DNA from: Pseudomonadota bacterium
Lineage (GTDB): Bacteria > Pseudomonadota > Gammaproteobacteria > Pseudomonadales > Pseudohongiellaceae
NCBI GenBank assembly: GCA_027623555.1
Contig: JAQBSZ010000035.1
Coordinates: 1 to 45,056, forward strand
Length of the DNA stretch: 45,056 nt
Reading direction: 5' to 3'
Shown here: one piece after another, positions 17,986-27,859 of the stretch
Layout: each line of letters opens with the position of its first letter
Numbering within the stretch: the first letter of the stretch is position 1
Notes under the pieces: model-generated
Seen by the model: only the letters and a program-made list of their open reading frames with translations
The model's database searches: none
What the model was told of the DNA's origin: nothing
Translations under genes and position numbers: made by a program

Positions 17986-18338
17986 AGAGGCTCTTGAGTC
18001 CGGTCAGTTGGGTGGCTTACTCGTAACTACGAGGACCTGGGCATCTGCTTGGGCAAAGCGGTCGTTAACCTGAAAACGTCTCGAAAATCATCGCGCATTG
18101 TCGCGTTTTATTACGTCTCAACTGACCGCCACAGCTGGCAGATTGCTTCCGTTTTACGGGCTTAACTATCCCATTAACCCACCCCGAAAAGCAAGGATTT
18201 AAGGGCTCCAGACCGGACAAAAACCCAGCTAAATCAGCTAGTCTGAGTTATGCCCTGATCTGTCAGATTACAGACAGCAGATTGCCCCAATTCAGAGGTA
18301 TCGAGCAACTGCTGGTGTATCCAGAATTTGTCTTATAG
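17986..18338. other. Intergenic region upstream of the eight-gene operon
   Basis: The 353 bases between the DUF4175 start and the end of the Nudix gene hold no gene. The operon promoter should lie here on the minus strand, but I see no strong -35/-10 pair. A compact inverted repeat, CTCGTA-AC-TACGAG, sits at 18020-18033, within 50 bases of the operon start. It could be an operator or a leader hairpin. A Nudix transcription terminator is not evident because no stem is followed by a T-run. Confidence 0.5.
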
Positions 18339-18926
18339 TCAGGGAGAATAACCCATTTCATAAGGTCGGTAGTGTGCGGAATCTTCAGGGAATATGCGTA
18401 TGTTACCTTCTGTTACAGCGGCAAGTAGTGCGCTCAGTGACCGATGGGAACAAATGTCCTGAATCGTCACACGGGTTGGTCGGGGCAGGATCAGATTTTC
18501 CGCCGCTGCCTCATCCAGAGCGGCCTGGGGGGTAATCCAGCGATGATCGAGGATCTCATCGTTATCAACGACAACCGAGACCTCCTCGAATAAGGGACAA
18601 ACGAAGAACCAGGTGCTGAATCGACGGGGCAATCGCGGTGGCGTCGTCCAATGTGCAGTATGAATCAGCTGCTCTTCCCTTATCTCGATCCCGGCTTCCT
18701 CTCGGGTTTCGCGTACAGCAGCTTTTAAGGCTGCCGGATACTCAAGATCACCCTCTGTGTTGTCAAAATCAATCGCATCGATCCTGCCTCCGGGGAATAC
18801 CCAATGACCACCGTGAAATACCAACCGGGAGTTTCGCCGCAACAACAATATCTCGATCTCAGAGCGTAGTTGCGCTTCGCGCACCAGGACAACGGTGGCA
18901 GCGGGAACAGGTTCGATGTTATTCAT
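18339..18926 (-). CDS. Nudix hydrolase
   Basis: This 195-residue Nudix hydrolase probably cleaves a nucleoside-diphosphate-linked substrate, a type of house-cleaning reaction. The box is visible as FPGGR (45-48) and RETREEAGI (72-80), with the metal-binding glutamates intact. An 11-residue insert (around DFDNTEGDLEYP) separates the halves beyond the usual spacing. That insert, and the HWTTPPRLPRRFSTWFFVC stretch after the box, resemble the NUDT19/CoA-pyrophosphatase-like subgroup, so a CoA or acyl-CoA substrate is plausible but unproven. The gene stands alone on the minus strand between the large operon and the divergent SDR gene. Confidence 0.9.
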   Translation of the reverse strand: MNNIEPVPAATVVLVREAQLRSEIEILLLRRNSRLVFHGGHWVFPGGRIDAIDFDNTEGDLEYPAALKAAVRETREEAGIEIREEQLIHTAHWTTPPRLPRRFSTWFFVCPLFEEVSVVVDNDEILDHRWITPQAALDEAAAENLILPRPTRVTIQDICSHRSLSALLAAVTEGNIRIFPEDSAHYRPYEMGYSP

Positions 18927-19125
18927 AATTCAACTCTGGAATAAAAGCCGCAAGCGATGATACCGAATTTTTCGGCAATGATGTGGAATCAAAGGGATCG
19001 GAGTCACTGCTGTCTCACTTAAGCAGCTGGCAAATTTACTTCAACACCTGATTCCGCATAGAATCCCCGCAGCATTTTATGAATTGATTACAGAGATCAT
19101 TAAAGACACATCAAAAGGAAAAGTT

Positions 19126-19998
19126 ATGGCTATTAATTTCGAAGATCGGGTCGCCATTGTAACCGGCGCCGGAGGTGGACTCGGCAGGCAACACGCCCTC
19201 GAATTGGGTCGCCGCGGCGCCAAGGTAGTTGTAAATGATCTGGGAGGCGGCGTTGATGGCATTGGCTGTTCAGTCTCGGCCGCCGCCGCCGTGGCACAAG
19301 AAATTGTCGATGCCGGTGGTACGGCGATTGCCAACGCCGCTTCAGTAACCGATCTCGAAGCAGTGCAGAATATGGTAGAGGCCACCATGAGCGAATGGGG
19401 TCGAATCGATATCCTGGTAAACAATGCCGGTATCCTGCGCGACAAGACATTCGCCAAGCTGGAATTCGAGAACTGGCATGCCGTGCTGGATGTCCACCTG
19501 ACTGGCAGTCTCAACGCAACGAAATGTGTGTGGCCAATCATGACCGAGCAGAACTATGGGCGCATCGTCATGACCACATCAACCTCGGGACTGTTTGGCA
19601 ATTTCGGTCAGAGCAACTACGGAGCAGCCAAACTGGGCCTGGTGGGCTTCATGAACACCCTGCGTTTCGAAGGCGCAAAATACAATATATTCACCAACGC
19701 AATCGCGCCCATAGCTGCCACGCGAATGACAGTGGATCTTCCCGGATTCGAAGATAGTGCCGAAAAGCTCGCTCCAGAATTGGTGACTCCTGCCGTGGTG
19801 TTCCTGTGCAGTGACAAGGCCCCGAACGGCCGCATCATCCAGGCCGCCGGTGGGCGCTATTATTCGGCCGATGTGCGTGAAAACGTCGGGGTCGACCTGG
19901 GTCTCGGCGCTTCTGCAGAAGATGTCGCGGAGAACATCGATGCCATCCTGGATATGACAGAGAACCTGGGCATCCTGGAAAGGACCCAGCATCGCTAG
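19126..19998 (+). CDS. SDR-family 3-hydroxyacyl-CoA dehydrogenase-like enzyme
   Basis: This 290-residue short-chain dehydrogenase most resembles the dehydrogenase domain of peroxisomal multifunctional protein 2 (HSD17B4). I choose the ATG at 19126 because AAAGGAAAAG lies just upstream. The start MAINFEDRVAIVTGAGGGLGR gives the NAD-binding TGxxxGxG, and VVVNDLGG near residue 40 is characteristic of the HSD17B4-type group. The catalytic set is Ser152, Tyr165 and Lys169 (SNYGAAK). The hydratase and SCP2 domains of the eukaryotic fusion are absent. It probably oxidises (3R)-hydroxyacyl-CoA in fatty acid or side-chain breakdown, in line with the acyl-CoA genes elsewhere in the window. It is convergent with the GST gene, one base apart. 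Confidence 0.88.
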   Translation: MAINFEDRVAIVTGAGGGLGRQHALELGRRGAKVVVNDLGGGVDGIGCSVSAAAAVAQEIVDAGGTAIANAASVTDLEAVQNMVEATMSEWGRIDILVNNAGILRDKTFAKLEFENWHAVLDVHLTGSLNATKCVWPIMTEQNYGRIVMTTSTSGLFGNFGQSNYGAAKLGLVGFMNTLRFEGAKYNIFTNAIAPIAATRMTVDLPGFEDSAEKLAPELVTPAVVFLCSDKAPNGRIIQAAGGRYYSADVRENVGVDLGLGASAEDVAENIDAILDMTENLGILERTQHR

Positions 19999-19999
19999 A

Positions 20000-20629
20000 C
20001 TAGCTGCCCTGCTCCTGGTCTGCGCGAACTCTCTTGACCGATTCGCGTTCACCCAACAGGGTATTCAGTGCCTTTATCGCTGGAATCTCTGCGCGCACAT
20101 CCCAGTCCCAGGTCTTCTTGCAGACAATCGTCACCGGTGCGAGAGCAAACAGGTAATAGAAATCGGCATAGGTGAGTTCATCACCGGCAATATAGGGATC
20201 AAACTTTGCCAGTTTCTGCAGTGCGGTAAAGCCTTTTTCCAATAACGGTTTTACCTGCGCCTTTTCTGCATCGGTCGCTGGTCTGCCGAAGAATACATCG
20301 CCGTACAGCCGTCGTCCGGGTAACTCGATGTATAACTCCAGGTAGCGAATCAGTTCCTGTACTTTGGCTTTGGCGAATGGATCGGCAGGATAGAAGGAAG
20401 GCCCTTCTCCCAACGCATCCAGGTAGTCAATCATGACACCGGTTTCGGTGAGAAATCCCTGCGCAGTCTCCATTGCAGGCACTTTCCCCATTGGACTCCT
20501 GGCGAGATAATCGGCTTCCTGGTTGGGTTTAACCAGAACTTCCTCGAATTCCATGCCCTTTTCCAGCAGGATGGCTTTTACCATGTTGTAGTAGTTACTC
20601 AATGGCATGCCGTACAATTTGATACTCAT
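20000..20629 (-). CDS. Glutathione S-transferase family protein
   Basis: A 209-residue cytosolic glutathione S-transferase. The N-terminal thioredoxin-like domain (IKLYGMPLSNYYNMVKAILLE) has Ser/Asn rather than Cys at the usual active-site position. It is followed by the cis-Pro loop KVPAMET and the glutathione-binding ETGVMIDYLD. The all-alpha C-terminal domain contains the usual DELTYADFYYLFAL helix with its conserved Asp. The substrate cannot be deduced. The stop lies one base from the stop of the SDR gene on the opposite strand, so the pair is convergent with no room for a terminator. Confidence 0.92.
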   Translation of the reverse strand: MSIKLYGMPLSNYYNMVKAILLEKGMEFEEVLVKPNQEADYLARSPMGKVPAMETAQGFLTETGVMIDYLDALGEGPSFYPADPFAKAKVQELIRYLELYIELPGRRLYGDVFFGRPATDAEKAQVKPLLEKGFTALQKLAKFDPYIAGDELTYADFYYLFALAPVTIVCKKTWDWDVRAEIPAIKALNTLLGERESVKRVRADQEQGS

Positions 20630-20874
20630 CTGTGTTCCTCGTGTATTGTTATGGCTTGTATTGTTATGGCTTAATTTGCGATGACGAGTAGGGCGCTAAG
20701 GTGTTGTGCGCTGAATTGTCCAACGAATTTTTCATAAACTAGGCTTACTAGAACCATGCTGTCGCCGGAGTAAATCTATCACCGCTGCTGGAATATCGAT
20801 AGGTATTGCTGTGATTTACTCCAATACCTGTCTGGATTTCCCGCAGCTCCATTAGTCAATCACGCCAATACTGA

Positions 20875-22005
20875 ATGATGTCGAAAAAAGTACTGCTACT
20901 CTCTGCCTACGATGCCACCAGCCATCGCGCCTGGCGACAACGCCTGGTATCTCTGTTTCCGGAACTGCAATGGGTCGAGCTGGTACTGCCTGGGCGGCAT
21001 TTCAACTGGCGTATTCGCGGCAACAGTTTGCAATGGGCGATGACCGAGGAGAAAACCCTGACCAGGGATTATGACTTGCTGATCGCCACCTCCATGGTGG
21101 ACCTGGCAGGATTGCGGGGACTGGTTCCGCCGTTGAGTAAACTCCCCACAGCGGTCTACTTTCATGAGAACCAGTTTGTCTATCCCGCTGGATTGCAGCG
21201 AAAAGCGAATATCGAACATCAACTGGTTCCACTTTATTCCGCCTTGTGTGCAGACCGCATCGTATTTAATAGTCAGTTCAACCGACAGAGCTTCCTTGAA
21301 GGCGTCAGATCTCTTATTAAAAAGCTGCCTGACAAGCTTCCGAACACCATTATCGACAGGCTGACTGACAGCCAGGTCATTCCTGTGCCGGTAATACTTT
21401 CCCCGGATACTCAGTTCGAGGCAGAGAGCACGAGCCCCAACCTGGAGGTGATCTGGAATCATCGCTGGGAATATGACAAGGGCATCGACCTGTTATTAGC
21501 GCTGGTCACACAAATACTAGATCAGGCCCTGCCCATCCGCTTGCATATTGCCGGTGAACAATTCCGGCAACAACCCTCGCAATTCCTGGACATCGATCGC
21601 ATTCTGACCGAGCACGCCAGGGCCGTGTCGATAGCACGTGGAAATTTTGGATTTATTCCAGCCTGGCGCGACTATGTCGCCTTATTGCAGCGCTGCGATG
21701 CGGTGTTATCAACAGCCCTGCATGATTTCCAGGGTCTGGCGATACAGGAAGCCGCAGGCGCCGGATGTACTCCCCTGGCACCCGATGACCTGGTCTATCC
21801 AGAGTACCTGGACCCTGGCTTCCTCTATAAGCGTCGCGATCAGCACGCCGACACGGCCAGGGAAATCCTCGCCCGCCTGACTGCCTGGCAATACCTCAAG
21901 GCAAGCCGTGAGACATTACCAAAAGCATCGCTTGAACAATTCGGTAAGGAGAGTGTCAAGGGTCAGTACCTGGAACTATTCGACAGTTTGTGGAAAGCCG
22001 ACTAG
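20875..22005 (+). CDS. tRNA-queuosine alpha-mannosyltransferase-like glycosyltransferase (DUF3524 type)
   Basis: This 376-residue GT-B glycosyltransferase has an N-terminal DUF3524-type domain (LLLSAYDATSHRAWRQRLV; HENQFVYP; VFNSQFNRQSF) and a C-terminal group-1 glycosyltransferase half (WNHRWEYDKGIDLLL; IAGEQF; STALHDFQGLAIQEAAGAG). The family includes animal GTDC1/QTMAN, which mannosylates queuosine at position 34 of tRNA-Asp. The function of bacterial members is inferred. The two first codons are both ATG and either could be used. The Tgt gene, which installs the queuosine precursor base, lies 6 kb away, so the substrate would exist in this cell. Its stop overlaps the stop of the LysM gene on the other strand by two bases. 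Confidence 0.88.
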   Translation: MMSKKVLLLSAYDATSHRAWRQRLVSLFPELQWVELVLPGRHFNWRIRGNSLQWAMTEEKTLTRDYDLLIATSMVDLAGLRGLVPPLSKLPTAVYFHENQFVYPAGLQRKANIEHQLVPLYSALCADRIVFNSQFNRQSFLEGVRSLIKKLPDKLPNTIIDRLTDSQVIPVPVILSPDTQFEAESTSPNLEVIWNHRWEYDKGIDLLLALVTQILDQALPIRLHIAGEQFRQQPSQFLDIDRILTEHARAVSIARGNFGFIPAWRDYVALLQRCDAVLSTALHDFQGLAIQEAAGAGCTPLAPDDLVYPEYLDPGFLYKRRDQHADTAREILARLTAWQYLKASRETLPKASLEQFGKESVKGQYLELFDSLWKAD

Positions 22006-24326
22006 TTAACCTGCTCAAGCAGAGGGAAGATTATTTCCTGATTGATCTGGATCCGGTTGAAATCCAGCTCTGGATTGTACTGGCGCAACAACCAGACAGG
22101 AGTCGAATAGCGATTGCGAGCGATACGCCCGATGTTGTCACCCTGCTTGACCCGGTAGTGCTCAACATCCTGAATCCGGTAGTTGCTGAAGAATTCCCCC
22201 TGCAGCGTCGAATGGAATTCGCGGCGCCTCAATTCAAATTCGGCGATATTCACTCGGGAAAAATCCAGCGTCAATCGCTCGCCAATGATGACCGGATCGC
22301 GGTAGGCCAGGTTGTTTAAACGGCGAATGTCCCAGGCGAGAACACCCGACCAGTCTGCATAGTGCCCCAGGGTTTCCGATGCCTGGATCTCTATGCTGTT
22401 GTTACTGGCCACGGTGTAATCAGACGGGTCTGCCTCCAGCGCCGCGGTGAGCTGCTCATTGCTTTGTGCCACATCCAGAACCGGATCGATAGCAATCGCC
22501 TCCTGCTCTTCCAGCGTCACCGGCGTATCCAGCTCCTGGTTATCCGGTAACACAGCCGCCGGCGGTAGTAACGCTTCGTTCAATTCATTCAAAGCCAATT
22601 GCACCGGTGCTTCGGCGGCAACCTCAACGGTCGACGGCGTGCTGATTTCAGAGCCAGCGGCAACAAGCTCAGTGCTGGTTTCGGCAGGGACGAGCGGTAC
22701 TGGCGCCAATTCATTAACCTCATCGGCAAACTCAACCACGGTGGGTGGTGCCGGGATACTGGTGGCATTGATCGCCACGAGTTGTTGGTCGCTTGCTGCG
22801 AATCCAGGCAGAATCAGCGACTGACCTGGATAAATGCGATTACGGTCCTGGATGCCGTTGATGCCCAGCAGTGCCTGCTCAGTCACTCCATAGCGGGCCG
22901 CAATAAGAGACACGGTGTCGCCACGGCGTACCGTGTATTTACCATCATCGAGTAACGCCTGGCTGGGATTGGCAGCAAGCATCGATACACCGGTGTTATC
23001 CTGCGGTAATAACAGGCGTTGTCCAATTTGAATGCGGTTGCTGCTGGCTAACTGGTTAAGAGAGACCAGCCTGGCAACACTGGTGTTGAAACGCCTGGCG
23101 ATGACTGACAGGCTATCTCCTCGCTCAACCACATAAGCTACATCCGGGGTCTGCACAGCAAACTTAAAATCCGCCGGTACCATGGCGAGAAGATTACCCG
23201 GTGCTACCGCCTCCGACCTTACCTTTATTGGAAAGCCTTGCGGAATTCGCTTGTTGCCTTGCCATACCGCCGGTCGCAGGGCAGGATTATCGGCGCGGAG
23301 TTGTTCCAGACTGATGCCAACGGAAGCAGCAAATACTTCGGCATCAATAAAGGCGTCGGTTCTCACTTCACGGAAATTGGGCGCTGCGTTAAGACGGATA
23401 TCGCCGAAATGACGCCGCGCTTCGTTCTCGACCTGGATTACAGCAAGGAATTGTGCGTAGAAGTTACGTGATGCAAATCCAAAGGCTCGACCCCGGTAGT
23501 TGCCCACGATTTTTTCAATATCCGTTGTCCCGGTCTGCCGTACCGCACGCGCGATTCCTGCCGCCCCATGGTTATAGGCAGTGAGGGCCAGCGGCCAGGT
23601 ACCGAGCACGGAATAGTTATATTCCAGCAGGCTCATGGCGGCAGCCGCGGCGATGTAGGGATCCATGCGTTCATCGACGATGTGATCTATGCGCATGAAG
23701 CGTTGCCCGGTCGCCCTGGTGAATTGCCACATACCAGCGGCCGAGGCACTCGAGTATGCACCCGGATTGAACGAGGATTCAACGTGGGGAAGCACGCCCA
23801 GTTCGATGGGCAGGTTCTTCTCGCGAATTACTTCATTTATATGGCTGCGATAGGCACCCGAGCGTTGCAGCCCAGCGAGAAAGCGATCGGATTGTCCGAG
23901 TTGGAAGCGCACATTGGACGCCGCCGTTCGCAGAGTCTGATTGCTGACGTCTGCCGGCCACGAGGCGAGGGTCTCGCGCTGACTGCGCGTGAGATTATCT
24001 CGCTTGCCTGTCGCCAGTGCCTGCAGGTCATCGCGAATGCGGTTGCGGGTGCTTTCGAGATCCCGCCGAACGTTGCTGACTCGCGTATAGATTACCGACA
24101 GATTAACCGAGTCATGCAGGAAACCATTCTGGGTATCGACTTCGGTATAGACCTTGACCCAGAAATTGATCGCCGGCTCCAGCTCCGCTGGGCGCGGGAA
24201 CAAGTCTGTGGATTGAGCTATGGCAATAACAGGCGTACACAGAAGGCAACTGAATGCGAGCCGGGTAGCCAGTTCGCACGCTCTGGAAACGAAGTTTTGA
24301 ACTTGAATTTTTGCCAGAAAAATCAA
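22002..24326 (-). CDS. mltD: MltD-like lytic transglycosylase with multiple LysM domains
   Basis: About 774 residues if started at the TTG at 24326. This is the only start I find just ahead of the signal peptide (LATRLAFSCLLCTPVIAIAQ), and GAGG lies about ten bases upstream. A longer frame would run back into secF and add about 79 unlikely residues. An N-terminal helical region precedes the SLT domain with its catalytic Glu183 (HVESSFNP), followed by GMWQFTRATG and AYNHGAAGI. Two clear LysM repeats (VERGDSLSVIARRF; VRRGDTVSLIAARYG), a long Pro/Ala/Glu linker, a degenerate third (ASETLGHYADWSG) and a fourth (VKQGDNIGRIAR) follow. E. coli MltD is about 450 residues, so this is a greatly extended form. 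It cleaves peptidoglycan in the periplasm. Confidence 0.87.
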   Translation of the reverse strand: MIFLAKIQVQNFVSRACELATRLAFSCLLCTPVIAIAQSTDLFPRPAELEPAINFWVKVYTEVDTQNGFLHDSVNLSVIYTRVSNVRRDLESTRNRIRDDLQALATGKRDNLTRSQRETLASWPADVSNQTLRTAASNVRFQLGQSDRFLAGLQRSGAYRSHINEVIREKNLPIELGVLPHVESSFNPGAYSSASAAGMWQFTRATGQRFMRIDHIVDERMDPYIAAAAAMSLLEYNYSVLGTWPLALTAYNHGAAGIARAVRQTGTTDIEKIVGNYRGRAFGFASRNFYAQFLAVIQVENEARRHFGDIRLNAAPNFREVRTDAFIDAEVFAASVGISLEQLRADNPALRPAVWQGNKRIPQGFPIKVRSEAVAPGNLLAMVPADFKFAVQTPDVAYVVERGDSLSVIARRFNTSVARLVSLNQLASSNRIQIGQRLLLPQDNTGVSMLAANPSQALLDDGKYTVRRGDTVSLIAARYGVTEQALLGINGIQDRNRIYPGQSLILPGFAASDQQLVAINATSIPAPPTVVEFADEVNELAPVPLVPAETSTELVAAGSEISTPSTVEVAAEAPVQLALNELNEALLPPAAVLPDNQELDTPVTLEEQEAIAIDPVLDVAQSNEQLTAALEADPSDYTVASNNSIEIQASETLGHYADWSGVLAWDIRRLNNLAYRDPVIIGERLTLDFSRVNIAEFELRRREFHSTLQGEFFSNYRIQDVEHYRVKQGDNIGRIARNRYSTPVWLLRQYNPELDFNRIQINQEIIFPLLEQVN

Positions 24327-24537
24327 CCCGATCCAGCCTCTTGAATGTCTCTCAAATTTTGACGAGCTAAACCATAGCAATATTGGCCAATATCGCCAAG
24401 CGGTAATTAACAGGTCCCGGGGAGTCCCTAAAGACTGTATCGCCGTTCTAGTTTTGAACTTGATTGTCGCGGAATGCGAAATCGTTGCCGAGAATACCGG
24501 CATCCAGTCGGGTAAGTCATACTGGACAGGAAACTTT

Positions 24538-25488
24538 TCAGGGCGAGCCGTCGAGATCGGCACCTTCTTTAATAGGAATCATCAGGTCTTCGCGAGTCAC
24601 TTTCATATAGATAATAATGTTGGAAGCAATATAGATAGAGGAGTAGGTTCCCACTACCACACCAATTATCAGCGCGATAGCGAAGCCCCGGGTTGCGTCA
24701 CCACCGATGAACAGGATCGAGAACAGCACCAGCAATGTGGTAAACGAGGTAATCAGGGTTCGACTGAGGGTCTGGTTCAGAGATGTGTTCACAATCTCGA
24801 TGGGTGAACCCTTGCGCATGCGCCGAAAGTTTTCGCGAATGCGGTCTGATACAACAATGGTATCGTTGAGGGAATAGCCGATGATGGCCAGCATGGCTGC
24901 CAGCGTATTGAGGTTAAACTCCATACCAAAGATAGAGAATATCCCCAGCGTGATTATAAGGTCGTGAGCCAGGGCGACAACGGCCCCCACCGAAAACTTG
25001 AACTGGAAGCGCACGGCGATGTACACCATGATGATGCCCAGCGCAACCAGCATGCCCAGCCCACCCTGTTCGGCCAGTTCCTCGCCTACCTTGGCACTGA
25101 CATAGTCTGAGCCTAACAGGCCAATTGTACTGGTAGTGCCCGTGCGCAGCACCGCTGCAATTGTCTCGCCAACCTCCAGCGCCTGCTCGGCCTGATTCTC
25201 AAGGGCCACGTCCTCATCCACTGGCAGGATGACACGAATATCCGTGTCGTTACCGAACTGAACTACGACCGCATCTTCATAGCCATTGTCACGCAGAGTC
25301 TGATTAACTTCTCTGATTACAACAGATTCCGAATAGCTCAGACGCACCGAAGTACCGCTGGTGAAATCGAGGCCAAATTCGAGGGAGTTAACGGCGAGCG
25401 AAATTAGCGACGCAACTACAAGCGCGGCAGATATCATCGCCGACGGCTTGCGCACCCCCATAAAATCGATTTCCTTACCAAGTATCAT
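24538..25488 (-). CDS. secF: Protein translocase subunit SecF
   Basis: SecF is the partner of SecD in the proton-driven accessory complex that helps SecYEG release exported proteins at the periplasmic face. The 316-residue protein has the N-terminal helix after the IDFMGVRKP segment, the SLEFGLDFTSGTSVRLSYSE region, and the six-helix RND-type core with SLNDTIVVSDRIRENFR. The tail (KVTREDLMIPIKEGADLDG) is normal. It lies 19 bases after secD and is the last gene of the tgt-yajC-secD-secF run. No abnormality is visible. Confidence 0.97.
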   Translation of the reverse strand: MILGKEIDFMGVRKPSAMISAALVVASLISLAVNSLEFGLDFTSGTSVRLSYSESVVIREVNQTLRDNGYEDAVVVQFGNDTDIRVILPVDEDVALENQAEQALEVGETIAAVLRTGTTSTIGLLGSDYVSAKVGEELAEQGGLGMLVALGIIMVYIAVRFQFKFSVGAVVALAHDLIITLGIFSIFGMEFNLNTLAAMLAIIGYSLNDTIVVSDRIRENFRRMRKGSPIEIVNTSLNQTLSRTLITSFTTLLVLFSILFIGGDATRGFAIALIIGVVVGTYSSIYIASNIIIYMKVTREDLMIPIKEGADLDGSP

Positions 25489-25507
25489 CTGTTAGTCCGT
25501 TGAGGGC

Positions 25508-27394
25508 TCAAGTTGCTTCCGCGGTCTTAAATAAATTGCCACCACCGATCGATAATTTTTGAACTTTACGGCCACCATAGATCAAGTTGACTATCGCCCG
25601 AGTGCCCACGATGGCCGTAAACATTGACGTGATGATACCGATCATCAGGGTTACCGCAAACCCTCTCACTGGACCGGTGCCGATGGTAAACAGCACCACC
25701 GCCACCAAAAATGTCGTCAGGTTGGCATCCAGGATAGTCGTGAAGGCGCGATTGTAACCGGCGTCGATCGCCTGCTGCGGTGAGATGCCATTACTGAGCT
25801 CCTCTCTTATCCGGGTGAAGATCAACACGTTGGCGTCCACTGCCATGCCTACAGTGAGCACGATACCGACGATACCCGGCAGCGTCAGCGTGGCATTGAT
25901 GGCTGACATGACAGTAAAAATCAGCAGGATATTCATGATCAGTGCGGCATTGGCGGCGAGCCCGAACACCCGGTAGTAGGCAAACATGAATAGCACGACC
26001 AGGGCCGAAGCAATCTGTACTGCCAGTAAACCCTTCTCCAGGTTTTCCTGACCCATGGTGGGGCCGATTACCGATTGCTCCACGATGGTCATGGGCGCAG
26101 AAAGCGATCCGGCACGAATTAACAGGGAAATGTCATTCGCTTCACGAGGCGACAAGCCGGTAATCACGAACTGCCTGCCCAGCGCCGTTCTGATGGTAGC
26201 GTGGCTGATCAGACGCCTCTCTTCATAGAACTCCGTTTCTTCTACCTCTTCTCCTTCATCATTCAGGCTGAGGTTCACCCGCGACTTGGTCTCGATCAGC
26301 AGGATATCCATGGAGCGACCCACATTTTCGCGGGTCACGCGATTAATCTGTGCTCCCCCCTGTGCATCCAGACTTATCTGCACTTGTGGCAGTCCATTCT
26401 GATCCAGGTTGGATACGGCATTACTGATCCGGTCACCCTGCAGAATGACATCGTTATCTACATCCACGATAAACGTGCCATCGGGACTCACGTATTCATA
26501 GGTTTCATAGGAAGTACTCGGCGCACCGACTTGAGCTTCCAGGTGAAATTCCAGCGTGGCAATTCTCTGCAGAATATTTATTGCCTGTGCGGGATCTTGC
26601 ACACCCGGCAGTTCTACGACAATGCGATTAGAGCCTTGTTGTTGCACAGTTGGCTCTGCCACACCCAGTTCATCCACTCGATTCATCAGGGTGGTTCGGT
26701 TCGCCTGCAGTGTTTCCCGTTGTATTTGCAGCATGATGTCGGGCGTCATGCGCATATCAATAATGAAGACAGCCTCTGCTTCGCGATTCTGAAACTGTAG
26801 TTCGGGAAAATTATCCAACAGCTCCGAGCGCGCCTGGGAGCGGTCTTCGGCATTGGCAAAGCGCACTTCAAGATGCGAGTTGCTGATCAGGTTAATGCCG
26901 CGAGTGCGGAGACGCTGCTCGCGCAGAATCGAACGTACATTACTCAGGTTGTCTGCCATGCGCCGCTCAACAGCAGCCTCCATATCAACTTCCATAAGGA
27001 AATGCACGCCGCCTTGCAGATCCAGCCCGCGACTCATTTTTCCTGCACCGATTGCCTGCATCCAGGCAGGAGTGGTAGGCGCCAGGTTCAGGGCTATGAT
27101 GTAGTCTCTGGTCAGCGCATCTTCAATCGCCGTCTTCGCTCTAAGCTGGTCTTCGACGGTATTAAATCGATAGAGCAGCCTGGTCTCCGACATCTCCTCG
27201 CCAAAAAACTCGACTTGGGCCGCTTCCAGCGCTGTGGTGACCACGGCTTGATCTGACTCATTGATATTAAGGCTTTCGTTGGTAATCTGAATCGCCTCGT
27301 CGTCTTCGTACAAATTAGGCAACGAATAGACCAGGCCAGACACGGCAACCAGCAGGATCAGCAGATTTTTCCACAAAGGGTATTTATTCAACAT
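25508..27394 (-). CDS. secD: Protein translocase subunit SecD
   Basis: SecD is the large subunit of the SecDF export motor. The 628-residue protein is close to the E. coli length (615). It begins MLNKYPLWKNLLILLVAVSG, typical of gammaproteobacterial SecD. It has a periplasmic P1 region with the DLQGGVHFLMEVD box, and a C-terminal six-helix channel domain with TVGMAVDANVLIFTRIREEL, which contains the proton-pathway Asp. It sits between yajC and secF in the standard order, with a 53-base gap after yajC. All key segments are present. Confidence 0.97.
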   Translation of the reverse strand: MLNKYPLWKNLLILLVAVSGLVYSLPNLYEDDEAIQITNESLNINESDQAVVTTALEAAQVEFFGEEMSETRLLYRFNTVEDQLRAKTAIEDALTRDYIIALNLAPTTPAWMQAIGAGKMSRGLDLQGGVHFLMEVDMEAAVERRMADNLSNVRSILREQRLRTRGINLISNSHLEVRFANAEDRSQARSELLDNFPELQFQNREAEAVFIIDMRMTPDIMLQIQRETLQANRTTLMNRVDELGVAEPTVQQQGSNRIVVELPGVQDPAQAINILQRIATLEFHLEAQVGAPSTSYETYEYVSPDGTFIVDVDNDVILQGDRISNAVSNLDQNGLPQVQISLDAQGGAQINRVTRENVGRSMDILLIETKSRVNLSLNDEGEEVEETEFYEERRLISHATIRTALGRQFVITGLSPREANDISLLIRAGSLSAPMTIVEQSVIGPTMGQENLEKGLLAVQIASALVVLFMFAYYRVFGLAANAALIMNILLIFTVMSAINATLTLPGIVGIVLTVGMAVDANVLIFTRIREELSNGISPQQAIDAGYNRAFTTILDANLTTFLVAVVLFTIGTGPVRGFAVTLMIGIITSMFTAIVGTRAIVNLIYGGRKVQKLSIGGGNLFKTAEAT

Positions 27395-27447
27395 AACTGG
27401 GTCCGCGAGGCTTCAGGCCTCCTTCACAATAAAGCACAAGGGGCTGC

Positions 27448-27789
27448 CTAAATCTGACTGATGGTGCCCTTGGGTAAGGCCGCAGCGACGGAAGATTTCT
27501 GCACTTTTAACTCGATGCCTGCGGCAACCTCGATAGCTATGTAGTCATCGTTGACTTTGGTGACTTTGCCAAGCAGGCCACCGGAAGTCATGACTTCATC
27601 ACCCTTGGTTATGCCGAGAATGAGTTCCTTGTGCTCCTTCGCTCGTTTCGACTGGGGACGCCAGAGAATCAAGTAGAATAAAAAAAACATGCCACCAAAT
27701 AGAATCAGGTTATAAGTCATCGATGGTGCTGCTCCTGCTCCTGCTTCCTGGGCATAGGCGGTTGGAAATAGAGGGGCTAGTAGGTTCAT
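27448..27789 (-). CDS. yajC: Preprotein translocase accessory protein YajC
   Basis: YajC is a small single-pass membrane protein that accompanies SecDF. The 113-residue product has an N-terminal Ala/Gly-rich start, one membrane helix (LILFGGMFFLFYLILW), the RPQSKRAKEHKELI junction, and the GDEVMTSGGLLGKVTKV cytoplasmic SH3-like domain. It lies between tgt (134 bases away) and secD (53 bases). The position and order match the conserved tgt-yajC-secDF cluster. Confidence 0.96.
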   Translation of the reverse strand: MNLLAPLFPTAYAQEAGAGAAPSMTYNLILFGGMFFLFYLILWRPQSKRAKEHKELILGITKGDEVMTSGGLLGKVTKVNDDYIAIEVAAGIELKVQKSSVAAALPKGTISQI

Positions 27790-27859
27790 TACTCTTCTCT
27801 CGCTCGTGCTTTACGATCTTCTTGTTACCATCATTGTTGGGATGATCCCGTGTAAATCA

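Noticed and set aside
18638..18928. Plus-strand frame across the Nudix gene
   Set aside because: It is antisense to the Nudix box and has no recognisable protein features.
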